Part shown: one piece after another, positions 57,029 to 64,000 of the stretch
How the letters are laid out: every line of letters starts with the position of its first letter
How positions within the stretch are numbered: the first letter of the stretch is position 1
From: Microbacterium sp. MM2322
GTDB taxonomy: Bacteria > Actinomycetota > Actinomycetes > Actinomycetales > Microbacteriaceae
Direction: 5' to 3'
Length of the DNA: 64,000 nucleotides
Assembly: GCF_964186585.1 (NCBI RefSeq)
Contig: NZ_OZ075067.1
Span: forward strand, 682,001 to 746,000
Notes under the pieces: model-generated
Databases searched by the model: none
What the model was told of the DNA's origin: nothing
The model's input: only the letters and a program-made list of their open reading frames with translations
Program-made: the position numbers and the translations under genes

Positions 57029-57634
57029 GTGCTCGAGTGGATCCTGGCCGAATGGATGCAGATCGTCGGATTCGCGACGGGGGCCGCGTGCGTGCTCCTC
57101 GCCGCTCGCCGGAACATCTGGACCTACCCCCTCGGCATCGCGAACAACATCGTCTTCCTGGCCGTCTTCGTGCCCGCCGGCCTGTACGCCGCCGCCGCGC
57201 TGCAGGTCGTCTACCTCGTGCTGGGCGTCCACGGCTGGGTTCGCTGGGCGCGCGGCGTCGAGCAGGACAAGGGATACGTCGCGCGGACGCCGCGTCGCGT
57301 CATCCCGTGGCTCGTCGTCGCCGGGATCGGCGGGACGGCCGTCCTCGCCTGGTTCTTGGCGACGTTCACGGACTCGCAGGTTGCGCTGGCGGATGCCGCG
57401 ACCACCGCGGCGAGCCTCGTCGCCCAGTACATGCTCAACCGCAAGTGGATCGAGAACTGGTTCGTCTGGATCGGGGTCGACATCGCCTTCGTCGCCCTGT
57501 CGATCGTGACGGGGCTCTGGATCGTCGCGGCGCTCTACGTCCTGTTCATCGGGCTCTGCGTCGGCGGGTACGTCGGCTGGCGGCGCGTCGAGCGGACGTC
57601 GGCTCCTGACGAGGTCGCGGCCACGCGTGTCTGA
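57029..57634 (+). CDS. pnuC: PnuC-type nicotinamide riboside transporter
   Basis: A 201-residue membrane protein of the PnuC family with six to seven helices. Diagnostic pieces are ARRNIWTYPLGIANNIVFLAVF, QVVYLVLGVHGWVRWARG (PnuC WxxW type), and the C-terminal AQYMLNRKWIENWFVWIGVDIAFVALSI. It brings in nicotinamide riboside or related NAD precursors. Its last bases overlap the NadR-like gene by eight, and that enzyme would trap the imported precursor by phosphorylation. Confidence 0.93.
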   Translation: MLEWILAEWMQIVGFATGAACVLLAARRNIWTYPLGIANNIVFLAVFVPAGLYAAAALQVVYLVLGVHGWVRWARGVEQDKGYVARTPRRVIPWLVVAGIGGTAVLAWFLATFTDSQVALADAATTAASLVAQYMLNRKWIENWFVWIGVDIAFVALSIVTGLWIVAALYVLFIGLCVGGYVGWRRVERTSAPDEVAATRV

Positions 57635-58709
57635 CACGCGGTTCCGGCACGGCGTCGTGGTGGGGAAGTTCTACCCCCTCCACGCCGGTCACGCCCACCT
57701 CATCCGCTCCGCCGTCCGGCAGTGCGAGCGGGTGACCGTCGAGGTTATCGCCGCCTCGGTCGAATCGATCCCGCTCGCGGAGAGGGCCGCGTGGATCCGT
57801 GAGGAGCACCCGACGGCGCGGGTCGTCGACCTCCTCGACGACACCCCCGTGGACTTCGCATCCGAGACCGCGTGGGACGCGCACACCGCGACCATCGCCG
57901 GGCTCCTGGACGCACCCGCGGACGCGGTCTTCACCTCCGATCCGTACGGCGAGGAACTCGCTCGTCGCCTCGGCGCGACCTGGGTGCAGGTCGATCCGGG
58001 GCGCCGGCACAACTCGATCTCCGGAACCCAGATCCGCGCCGACGTCGCTGCGCATTGGCACGAACTCGCCCCGGCCGCCCGAGCGTCGCTCGCGGCGCGC
58101 ATCGTCGTGCTCGGTGCCGAATCCACGGGCTCCACCACCCTGGCCGAGGCGCTCGCCGCGGAGCTCGGCACGATCTGGGTGCCCGAGTACGGCCGCGAGT
58201 ACTCCGAGATCCGCGTCGGCGGCCTCGACGCCCCGTGGCGCAGCGACGAGTTCGATCTGGTCGTCGACCGGCAGATCGCGATGGAGGATGCCGCCCTCCG
58301 CCGCGTCCCGACGCCGGTGCTCGTCTGCGACACCGACGTGCTCGCCACCGCGCTGTGGCACGAGCGCTACGTGGGGTCTCCGGCCCCCGGCATCCGTCGT
58401 CGGGCGGACGGCCACCGGCCGGCGCTGTACGTGCTGACCGGCGACGAGATCCCGTTCGTACAGGACGGCATGCGCGACGGCGAGCACATCCGCCACGCGA
58501 TGCAGCGCCGCTTCCGCGAGGTGCTCGCCGAGCAGCCGGTGCCGTGGCTGGAGGTGCGCGGCTCGGTCGCCGAGCGGGTCGCCGCGGCGCTTCCCGCCGT
58601 CCGCGACGCGACGGCGCGCGCGACGTCGTTCGCGGCGCCTCTCGAAGGGCGTCCGCTCGCCGAGCAGGAGGCCCTGCGTGGTCGCCGGGGGAGCGACGCG
58701 TCCCGTTAG
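57627..58709 (+). CDS. nadR: NadR-like bifunctional NMN adenylyltransferase / ribosylnicotinamide kinase
   Basis: A 360-residue two-domain enzyme for NAD salvage. N-terminal nucleotidyltransferase: VVGKFYPLHAGHAHLIRSA with HxGH at 19-22, and ISGTQIRADV. C-terminal kinase: P-loop VLGAESTGSTTLAEAL at about 160-175, VPEYGREYSEI and an ADP/ATP-binding CDTDVLATALWHERY segment. There is no N-terminal HTH, so it lacks the repressor part found in enteric NadR. It overlaps pnuC, supporting a transport-plus-trapping unit. Confidence 0.93.
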   Translation: MSDTRFRHGVVVGKFYPLHAGHAHLIRSAVRQCERVTVEVIAASVESIPLAERAAWIREEHPTARVVDLLDDTPVDFASETAWDAHTATIAGLLDAPADAVFTSDPYGEELARRLGATWVQVDPGRRHNSISGTQIRADVAAHWHELAPAARASLAARIVVLGAESTGSTTLAEALAAELGTIWVPEYGREYSEIRVGGLDAPWRSDEFDLVVDRQIAMEDAALRRVPTPVLVCDTDVLATALWHERYVGSPAPGIRRRADGHRPALYVLTGDEIPFVQDGMRDGEHIRHAMQRRFREVLAEQPVPWLEVRGSVAERVAAALPAVRDATARATSFAAPLEGRPLAEQEALRGRRGSDASR

Positions 58710-58712
58710 GCT
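58707..58712 (+). promoter_or_regulatory. -10 hexamer of the MoxR operon
   Basis: TAGGCT overlaps the nadR stop codon; then GGCGCG, then the ATG at 58719. Confidence 0.55.
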
Positions 58713-58718
58713 GGCGCG

Positions 58719-60290
58719 ATGGCGGACCGCTGGCACAAGCTCTCGGAATCACCCACGACGACCGCAGCGGATGCCGGGGTGGCGCCTCTCACGGCCGACG
58801 ACCTCTTCCGCGCACCGGGCCGCACCGACGCCCCGGCGCTCGACGAGAAGGCCCGCCGCGCGTACTACTGGATCGTCAACCGCGCGGTCATCTCGCCGTA
58901 CTACGACATCGAGTTCTCCGACGGCGACCCGTTGCGCTTCGGCGTGGGGGATGCCGGGGCGGAGATCACGCTGCCCACGCAGCCGTCCTTCTCCTCGAAC
59001 ATCCTCCTCCCGCTCCTGTCGTTCGTCGTCGGCGGCAAGTGCCTGCTCATCGGCGGTCCCGGTCGCGGCAAGACGACGGTCGCGGTCCTTATGGGCGTGC
59101 TCGCCGGCTCCACCGCGGAGGAGGTCCGTCGCGGGGTGCAGCAGGGCCAGCCCCAGCTCACGATCAGCGACTTGGTCGGCATCCCGTTGCCCCGCGACCT
59201 CGTGCAGGCGGGGTCGCTCGCCGAGATCGGCATCGCCTGGCGGGACTGGCTCTCCCGGCCCGTGAAGATCGTCGACGAGTACAACCGCATCCCCACCAAG
59301 ACGCAGTCGGCGCTTCTCACGATGGTCGCCGAGGGGTACGTCGAGAGTCACGACCAGATGCGCCGCACCGCGCCGGCCTCGGGTGTCGAGAGCTGGTTCT
59401 TCACCGCCAACGACGACGCCGGCGGCGGGACATTCCCGGTGATCCAGGCCCTCCGGGACCGCATGGACGTGACCGTCCCGGCGGCGGGGTTCAACAGCCG
59501 GTTCTTCGATGAGCTCGTCGCCCGCGTCGAGGCGGGGGAGAAGCCCGAGGAGCACGTTCCGGAGGAACTCATCTTCGACGGCGACGAGCAGACGCGGATG
59601 CGGGCTGCGGTCAGAGCCGTGCCTGTTCCGGATGCCGTGCGTCGCCGCCTCGAGTTCTTCTTCAGCCACTTCGAGTTCGTCCAGGGCGGCGGGCGCCGGT
59701 TCGAGTACCGGACGAAGGACACCGTGACGACGGCGGGCGGACGCGTACCCGAGGTCATCGAGTCCAACTCCGGAGCCGACCTCACCGCCGACCTCGGCGC
59801 CCAGACGACGAACGGTCTGTCGGTGCGGGCGCTGCAGACGCTCATCCTCTACGCCAAGGCGATGGCGTGGTTCCGCGGCCGGGCGGCGGTCGAGATCGCC
59901 GACGTCGCCGCGATCCTGCCGTTCGTCCTCCGCGGCAAGCTCCTGCCGAACCCGACGCATCCGCGGTTCGACGTGGGTGCGGAGCGGGAGCTCGCGACCG
60001 ACGTGTCGAGCTGGCTCAGCGACATGTTCGCGGAGTCCTGCCGCCAGTTCGACGCCCTCGGCCGCGGGCAGCACGACCCCGTCCGCGACCTGCTCGCCGA
60101 CCTCGACCGCGGTCTCGACGGGGTCAGCGCGATCGACGCCTCGCGCCGTCTCACCGAGATCGAGGCGCGGATCCGTGCGATCGCGGCCACCGGCAAGCTG
60201 TACGGGCGCGACTTCGATGACCTCGTGACGCTCAAGTACCTGCACCAGCGCTACACGGCCTACGTCCGGTGGGCGGAGCGGCGCGCGTGA
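58719..60290 (+). CDS. MoxR-family AAA+ ATPase
   Basis: A 523-residue AAA+ chaperone-like ATPase. Walker A GGPGRGKTT is at 112-120, Walker B KIVDEYNRIPTKTQSALLTM, sensor 1 FFTANDDAGGGTFPVIQALRDRMDV, then arginine-finger and lid parts to about residue 400. MoxR ATPases work with vWA proteins, typically to insert metals or cofactors or to remodel complexes. The gene opens a run of five genes with ATGA/GTGA overlaps whose third member is a vWA protein. Confidence 0.94.
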   Translation: MADRWHKLSESPTTTAADAGVAPLTADDLFRAPGRTDAPALDEKARRAYYWIVNRAVISPYYDIEFSDGDPLRFGVGDAGAEITLPTQPSFSSNILLPLLSFVVGGKCLLIGGPGRGKTTVAVLMGVLAGSTAEEVRRGVQQGQPQLTISDLVGIPLPRDLVQAGSLAEIGIAWRDWLSRPVKIVDEYNRIPTKTQSALLTMVAEGYVESHDQMRRTAPASGVESWFFTANDDAGGGTFPVIQALRDRMDVTVPAAGFNSRFFDELVARVEAGEKPEEHVPEELIFDGDEQTRMRAAVRAVPVPDAVRRRLEFFFSHFEFVQGGGRRFEYRTKDTVTTAGGRVPEVIESNSGADLTADLGAQTTNGLSVRALQTLILYAKAMAWFRGRAAVEIADVAAILPFVLRGKLLPNPTHPRFDVGAERELATDVSSWLSDMFAESCRQFDALGRGQHDPVRDLLADLDRGLDGVSAIDASRRLTEIEARIRAIAATGKLYGRDFDDLVTLKYLHQRYTAYVRWAERRA

Positions 60291-60925
60291 TCAAGCGACC
60301 CGGGCACCTCGCCGCCGCGCCGACAGCGCCCGCGTCGCCGCCGCGGGTGGAGGGAATCGACCTCGACCTCGCGGGCCGCAACGTCGACTCGGCGGGCGGT
60401 GACCCGCGCGTGTTCGCGGCGTCGTTCGCCGCGGGAGTCGCGGAGGCTCCCGACACGGACGCCGTCGACCTCGCCGGCATCGCCGCGTGGCGGGCGGGTG
60501 CCCTCGCCTTCCGCGACGACGCCCTCCGCCGCCTCGACGGCCTGTCGCAGACGCATCCGGATGCCGCGGCCGCCGCGCTCGGGCTGGATCGAGCGGACCT
60601 CGACGCGTTCCTCGAGGCGCAGCGCGGGGATCGGTTCTGGTGGCCGGGGCGGGCGGCATCCCGCGGGTACGTCTGCGCCGTCGGCGGATTCGTCGGCCTC
60701 GGCGGCGTGTGGGTCGCACCACCCGCGGAGTCGGTCGCGCTCGCCGATCCGGGCGCCTTCGGCATCCGGACGGGTGAGGAGTGGTGGCGGCTCGACGCCG
60801 ACGTGTGGGGGGCGCGGATCCGCCCGCTCGACGAGCCTCCCGAGGCGGGACCCGGGGGAGCGGCATCCGTCATCTGCTTCCCGGACTCCTACCTGGCGTG
60901 GGTCCACGTGAGGGATGCCGCGTGA
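60287..60925 (+). CDS. MoxR-operon protein, unknown
   Basis: The GTG at 60287 overlaps the MoxR stop (GTGA); 212 residues. It is soluble, Ala-rich in the first half and Trp-rich in the second (RFWWPGR, GVWVAPPAESVAL, EWWRLDADVWGARI, SYLAWVHVRD). The family is not recognised. It always being sandwiched between MoxR and the vWA protein here suggests an adaptor, but that is inference from position. Confidence 0.75.
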   Translation: MIKRPGHLAAAPTAPASPPRVEGIDLDLAGRNVDSAGGDPRVFAASFAAGVAEAPDTDAVDLAGIAAWRAGALAFRDDALRRLDGLSQTHPDAAAAALGLDRADLDAFLEAQRGDRFWWPGRAASRGYVCAVGGFVGLGGVWVAPPAESVALADPGAFGIRTGEEWWRLDADVWGARIRPLDEPPEAGPGGAASVICFPDSYLAWVHVRDAA

Positions 60926-62763
60926 ATGCTGTGGCGACGACGCCGCTCGAGGGTGAGACGCGGCACGCGTGGGAGAGCGCGCTCGAACTCTGGGGCGTGC
61001 ACCTGCGCGATGTGCGCCTCGCTCCCGGCGAAGGGGCGGCGAAGGGCACCGCCGCCTGGTTCTCGTTCCCGCCATCGGTGACCGTCGACCCGCAGATGCT
61101 CCGCACCTGGGGCGTGGAGCGCGAGGCCGAGAGCATGTTCGCGCACGAGATCGGTCATCACGTCCTGGCACCGGCGACCCGGATCGATGCGCTGAAGATC
61201 CGGCATCAGCTCGCTCGCACGCTCGCCGCGGCCGGCGCGGACCCGGTTTCGAGCGACGACCTCGGTCTGCTGTCGAACCTCTGGACCGATCTGCTCGTCA
61301 ACGCCCGCGTCGCTCTGCTGCAGCGGCGCCGGGGTGACGCGGAGCCGGTCGGGATCGTGCGTCTCGTGCAGGCGACGCTGTCTGCGCCCGAGAGCGCGGA
61401 TCGCCTCTGGTGGGTGTACCTGCGCACCTTCGAACTGATCTGGGGTCTTCCCGCCGGACGCCTCTGCCCGACCAGTCCGCCCCCGCCTGCTCCGCCGGCG
61501 GCCCGCGGGGCCGAGTCGGAGCCGCCGCTCGACAGCATCCCCGAGAAGCACCGCGAGAAGGAGCGGGCCTTGCGCGATGCGCGCCGGGAGCGCGAACGCA
61601 TCGCCGCGGAACTCGCGGGCGTCATCACGACCCGACCAGAAGTGGATGCCGACCAGATCGCCGCGGTCGTGCGCGCGTTCGCGGGCGACCCGGTGCTCGG
61701 GGCACTGCGGTTCGGCGTGCTGACGGCCCCGTACCTCGTCGAGCGGCAACGATCCGCTCGCCCGCAGAGCGGCAACGGAGCGGGCTGCGCCGCCGACGAC
61801 GCGCCCGCGAGCGCGGAGGAGCTCGGCCGCATCCTCTCCGACCGAAGGCTCCACGAAGTGCTCCCCGCGCATCCCAGCTCGAGCGGGCCCGGGGCGGTCG
61901 CACCCGCGACCGGCAGCGGCGAGGGTCGCGGCCAGGCTCTGGGGCTCGCGCAGACGCTCGCGCTCTACGGCGCGAGCGATCCCGACGAGGTCATCGCCGC
62001 GTGGTACCGCGCCGAGGCGGCGCCCTGGGTGCGTCCGTTGACGCAGCTGATGCCCGCGGTCCCCGCGCCCGACCTGCCCGGCCCGCTGGAGCTGTGGGAG
62101 GCGGGCGACGACCTCGCCGACCTCGATTGGCCGGCGACCCTGCAGGCCGGTGCAACGGTTCTCCCCGGGGTCACGACGCGTCGACGCTCTTTTTTGCCTG
62201 ACGAACCGATACCCCGCGAGGCCAGCATCACGCTCGACGTCTTCATCGACTCGTCCGGGTCGATGCCGCGCCCGGAGCGAGGGTCGTCCGCCGTGCTCGC
62301 CGGAATGATCGTGGCGCTGTCGGTGCTGCGAGGCGGTGGTCGAGTGCGGGTCACGAGCTTCTCGGGAGCGGGCCAGGTCGCCGGCTCCGAGGACTTCCAG
62401 CGCACCGTCCCTGGTGTCGTGCGCGATCTCGCCTGCTACTTCGGCGGCGGGACGACGTTCCCGCTCGACCTTCTCGAGCGGCGCTACGCCGACCTCCGCC
62501 CGCCGCTCCCCGACGAGCGACGGCACCTCCTCGTCCTCTCGGACGACGGCCTGGTGTCGATGTTCGGAGACGGCAACGATGCGTTCGCCGGTGTGGCGGC
62601 GCGGGTCCGTCCGCTGCTGACGACCGCGACGCTCCTGCTCTCGGTGCGCTCCGACCGTGTCGACGCCCAGGCTGCCGCCGCGGGATACGACGTCCTGCAC
62701 GTGAAGACGATGGATGAGGCGCCCGCCGCGTGCGCCCGACTGGCGGAGGTCCTGCATGGCTGA
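60922..62763 (+). CDS. vWA-domain protein with an N-terminal HExxH metallopeptidase-like domain
   Basis: The GTG at 60922 overlaps the previous stop; 613 residues. The N-terminal part has HEIGHH at 75-80 inside AESMFAHEIGHHVLAPATR, a zinc-metallopeptidase-like motif, with an aligned helical region after it. A Pro/Arg/Glu-rich linker region (about 180-220) follows. The C-terminal vWA domain begins at about 437 with the MIDAS FIDSSGSM (Asp443, Ser445, Ser447) and continues through YFGGGTTFPLD and LVLSDDGLVSM. It is the likely MoxR partner. Whether the HExxH is catalytic is not known. Confidence 0.9.
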   Translation: MNAVATTPLEGETRHAWESALELWGVHLRDVRLAPGEGAAKGTAAWFSFPPSVTVDPQMLRTWGVEREAESMFAHEIGHHVLAPATRIDALKIRHQLARTLAAAGADPVSSDDLGLLSNLWTDLLVNARVALLQRRRGDAEPVGIVRLVQATLSAPESADRLWWVYLRTFELIWGLPAGRLCPTSPPPPAPPAARGAESEPPLDSIPEKHREKERALRDARRERERIAAELAGVITTRPEVDADQIAAVVRAFAGDPVLGALRFGVLTAPYLVERQRSARPQSGNGAGCAADDAPASAEELGRILSDRRLHEVLPAHPSSSGPGAVAPATGSGEGRGQALGLAQTLALYGASDPDEVIAAWYRAEAAPWVRPLTQLMPAVPAPDLPGPLELWEAGDDLADLDWPATLQAGATVLPGVTTRRRSFLPDEPIPREASITLDVFIDSSGSMPRPERGSSAVLAGMIVALSVLRGGGRVRVTSFSGAGQVAGSEDFQRTVPGVVRDLACYFGGGTTFPLDLLERRYADLRPPLPDERRHLLVLSDDGLVSMFGDGNDAFAGVAARVRPLLTTATLLLSVRSDRVDAQAAAAGYDVLHVKTMDEAPAACARLAEVLHG

Positions 62764-63367
62764 ATCCGACGCACTGCTGTCGGCGTGGTCGGCATCCGCT
62801 CCGCCCGAGGAACTCGCCTGGCGGGCGACCGTCCCCGGTCCGCCGCTCGCCGCCGTCGCGGCACGGCTGGCGAGCGTGCCTCGGTCCTTCCTCGACCCGC
62901 GCGTCTCGATCGCCGCGCTCGCCGGTGACGTCCTCCGTTCCCGGCTCCTCGCCGTCGACCACGAGGCCGACGATCGTGTCCGGCGCGGCGCTGCCGTGGG
63001 GCTGTGGGTCCTGGCGAGCGAGGACCTCGTCGAGGCGTTCTCCCCGTCGATCGCCGCGGCGGCGGGTGCGGGACGTGCGGTCGACGCGCTGGCGCTCCGG
63101 CTCGCGCCCGTCGTCGACCCGTGGGAATGGTTGTCGGACGACGAGCGCCGGGAGGAGGCCGTCCGCACGTTCCTCCTCTGGGCGGGGATGCGGCCCGCCG
63201 GCGAGGACGTCGACACCGCCCGCAGCCTCCTCGACGCGCGAGACTCGCTCCGCCGCAACGCCGCGCTCGCGCAGGCCTACGCCGCGCACCGGCACCGCGA
63301 CGAGATCGCCCGCCGCCTCGCCGAGGCCCGCGCGAAGGAGGCCGCGGCGAGGTACTCGAGTGAGTGA
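62756..63367 (+). CDS. MoxR-operon protein, HEAT-like helical, unknown
   Basis: The ATG at 62756 overlaps the vWA stop; 203 residues. It is almost wholly helical and Ala/Leu/Arg-rich (AAVAARLASVPRSFLDPRVS, RVRRGAAVGLWVLASEDLV, DEIARRLAEARAKEAAARY). No catalytic motif is visible. This looks like a scaffold or adaptor. Its stop overlaps the start of the next gene. Confidence 0.72.
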   Translation: MAESDALLSAWSASAPPEELAWRATVPGPPLAAVAARLASVPRSFLDPRVSIAALAGDVLRSRLLAVDHEADDRVRRGAAVGLWVLASEDLVEAFSPSIAAAAGAGRAVDALALRLAPVVDPWEWLSDDERREEAVRTFLLWAGMRPAGEDVDTARSLLDARDSLRRNAALAQAYAAHRHRDEIARRLAEARAKEAAARYSSE

Positions 63368-64000
63368 CCCCGACGACGGTCTCGCCCTCGCCGAGTACGC
63401 CCCGGGTTCGGCGGCGGTCCTGACGGACCCAGAACGCTGGCCGACGATGGATGCCGCCGGTGCCGCACGCCTCGACCGGTGGCGCCGGCATCCCACCGCC
63501 CCCGACTGGGTGCACGCGACCGGCGACCGGCTGACGGCCGAGATGATCGAACGCACCCGGGTGCCGCTGTCGACGGAAGATTGGCTCGAGGAGCACCTCG
63601 CCACGGCGCGGAACCTGCTCGCGTACCGAGAGCTCGGCGCCCTCCCGACTCTCTCGGACTTCCCGCCGATCACACGGCAGCACCTCGTCGACGACCTCGC
63701 CTCGTTCGTCCCCCTCGACGCCGACCTCGACCGGATGCTGCACGGCACGAGCTCCGGCTCGACCGGTGCTGCACTCCTCATCCCCGACGACGTCGAGGAG
63801 GTCGCCCGCGGGTTTCATCTGATGGTGTCGCTGGTGCGGGCGCAGGGGATCGACTGGGTTCCCGACGACGAGCGGTTCGCCGTGGCATCCGTCGTCTTCC
63901 AGCGTCAAGCGTTCACGTACGTCTCGCTGGTGAGCGGGTTCGCGCACCGAGCGATGGCGCGCCTCAACCTCGACACCGGGGCGTGGCGGACACCGTCGGA
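63360..64000 (+). CDS. adenylate-forming (PaaK/phenylacetate-CoA-ligase-like) enzyme, N-terminal part
   Basis: Partial gene cut by the right edge; no stop codon in the window. The GTG at 63360 overlaps the previous gene. The first 213 residues read VSDPDDGLALAEYAPGSAAVL... and contain LPTLSDFPPITRQHLVDDL and the AMP-binding P-loop LHGTSSGSTGAALLIP, as in PaaK-type ligases and coenzyme F390 synthetase-like proteins. It would activate a carboxylate with ATP. It appears to be the fifth member of the MoxR operon. Confidence 0.85.
   Translation, partial: MSDPDDGLALAEYAPGSAAVLTDPERWPTMDAAGAARLDRWRRHPTAPDWVHATGDRLTAEMIERTRVPLSTEDWLEEHLATARNLLAYRELGALPTLSDFPPITRQHLVDDLASFVPLDADLDRMLHGTSSGSTGAALLIPDDVEEVARGFHLMVSLVRAQGIDWVPDDERFAVASVVFQRQAFTYVSLVSGFAHRAMARLNLDTGAWRTPS

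Noticed and set aside
54337..57609. A 1,090-codon open frame on the plus strand
   Set aside because: It runs antisense through the aminotransferase and map genes and partly through murB and pnuC in the wrong frame. The protein is Arg/Asp-rich with no domain; it is an effect of GC-rich third positions.
60889..63258. A 789-codon open frame on the minus strand
   Set aside because: It is antisense to the well-supported vWA gene, low-complexity Arg/Ser/Ala sequence with no motif.

Overview
The window looks like chromosomal DNA from a high-GC actinobacterium of the family Microbacteriaceae, most likely Microbacterium or a close relative. This rests on the very high GC content, the gene families (DUF222/HNH proteins, DUF4229, a PLDc_N protein beside menD, paired MaoC dehydratases beside murB, a MoxR/vWA operon) and the many genes with a TAnnnT -10 hexamer exactly six bases before the start codon, which implies leaderless mRNAs. 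No phage, plasmid backbone, insertion sequence or CRISPR array was seen. The taxonomic call is an inference from gene content, not from a marker-gene comparison.

Layout. 1-5.6 kb: the end of a GH51 arabinofuranosidase, two small proteins, a DUF222/HNH protein, a small gene under a putative LexA box, a zinc-ribbon/endonuclease protein, a lipoprotein and a Cys-rich protein. 5.7-12.3 kb: menaquinone genes menB-menE-menA and menD, with small membrane proteins between them, then a PPK2-type polyphosphate kinase. 12.3-17.3 kb: two close copies of a DUF222/HNH gene, the second broken by an amber codon, around two alpha/beta hydrolases. 17.4-22.9 kb: small genes, two further hydrolases, a DUF1266 protein, a membrane protein, and a divergent EamA transporter/MarR pair with a palindromic operator. 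22.9-28.6 kb: menF diverging from menG, followed by a polyprenyl diphosphate synthase, a ferredoxin-NADP reductase and a hydrolase. 28.5-32.4 kb: a tetR-mfs drug-efflux operon diverging from a sugar isomerase/oxidoreductase pair, closed by a strong terminator.

32.4-41.6 kb: a BLUF photoreceptor coupled to an unknown small protein, YajQ, a LysM protein, an FBP zinc-finger protein, tRNA-Tyr, a CrtI-like oxidoreductase, an inositol-phosphatase-like enzyme, an M23 peptidase and tRNA-Thr/tRNA-Met. 41.6-50.9 kb: a phosphodiesterase, a DHA2 transporter, a nuclease-like gene framed by four copies of one palindromic repeat, an M18 aminopeptidase, a peptidoglycan-hydrolase-like secreted protein, PadR, an AarF/UbiB kinase and a NYN protein. 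50.9-64 kb: a lactonase-fold protein, a TauE/SafE transporter behind a tiny leaderless ORF, two MaoC dehydratases with murB, an aminotransferase, methionine aminopeptidase, a pnuC-nadR NAD-salvage pair, and a five-gene MoxR AAA+/vWA operon that runs off the right edge in an adenylate-forming enzyme.

The clearest pathway is menaquinone synthesis. MenF makes isochorismate, MenD makes SEPHCHC, MenE and MenB build DHNA-CoA, the polyprenyl synthase supplies the tail, MenA joins tail and ring, and MenG methylates. MenH, MenC and a DHNA-CoA thioesterase are not recognised here. The parts most worth follow-up are the repeat-framed nuclease locus (43.86-45.16 kb), the short upstream ORFs that overlap start codons, the BLUF pair and the MoxR/metallopeptidase-vWA operon.
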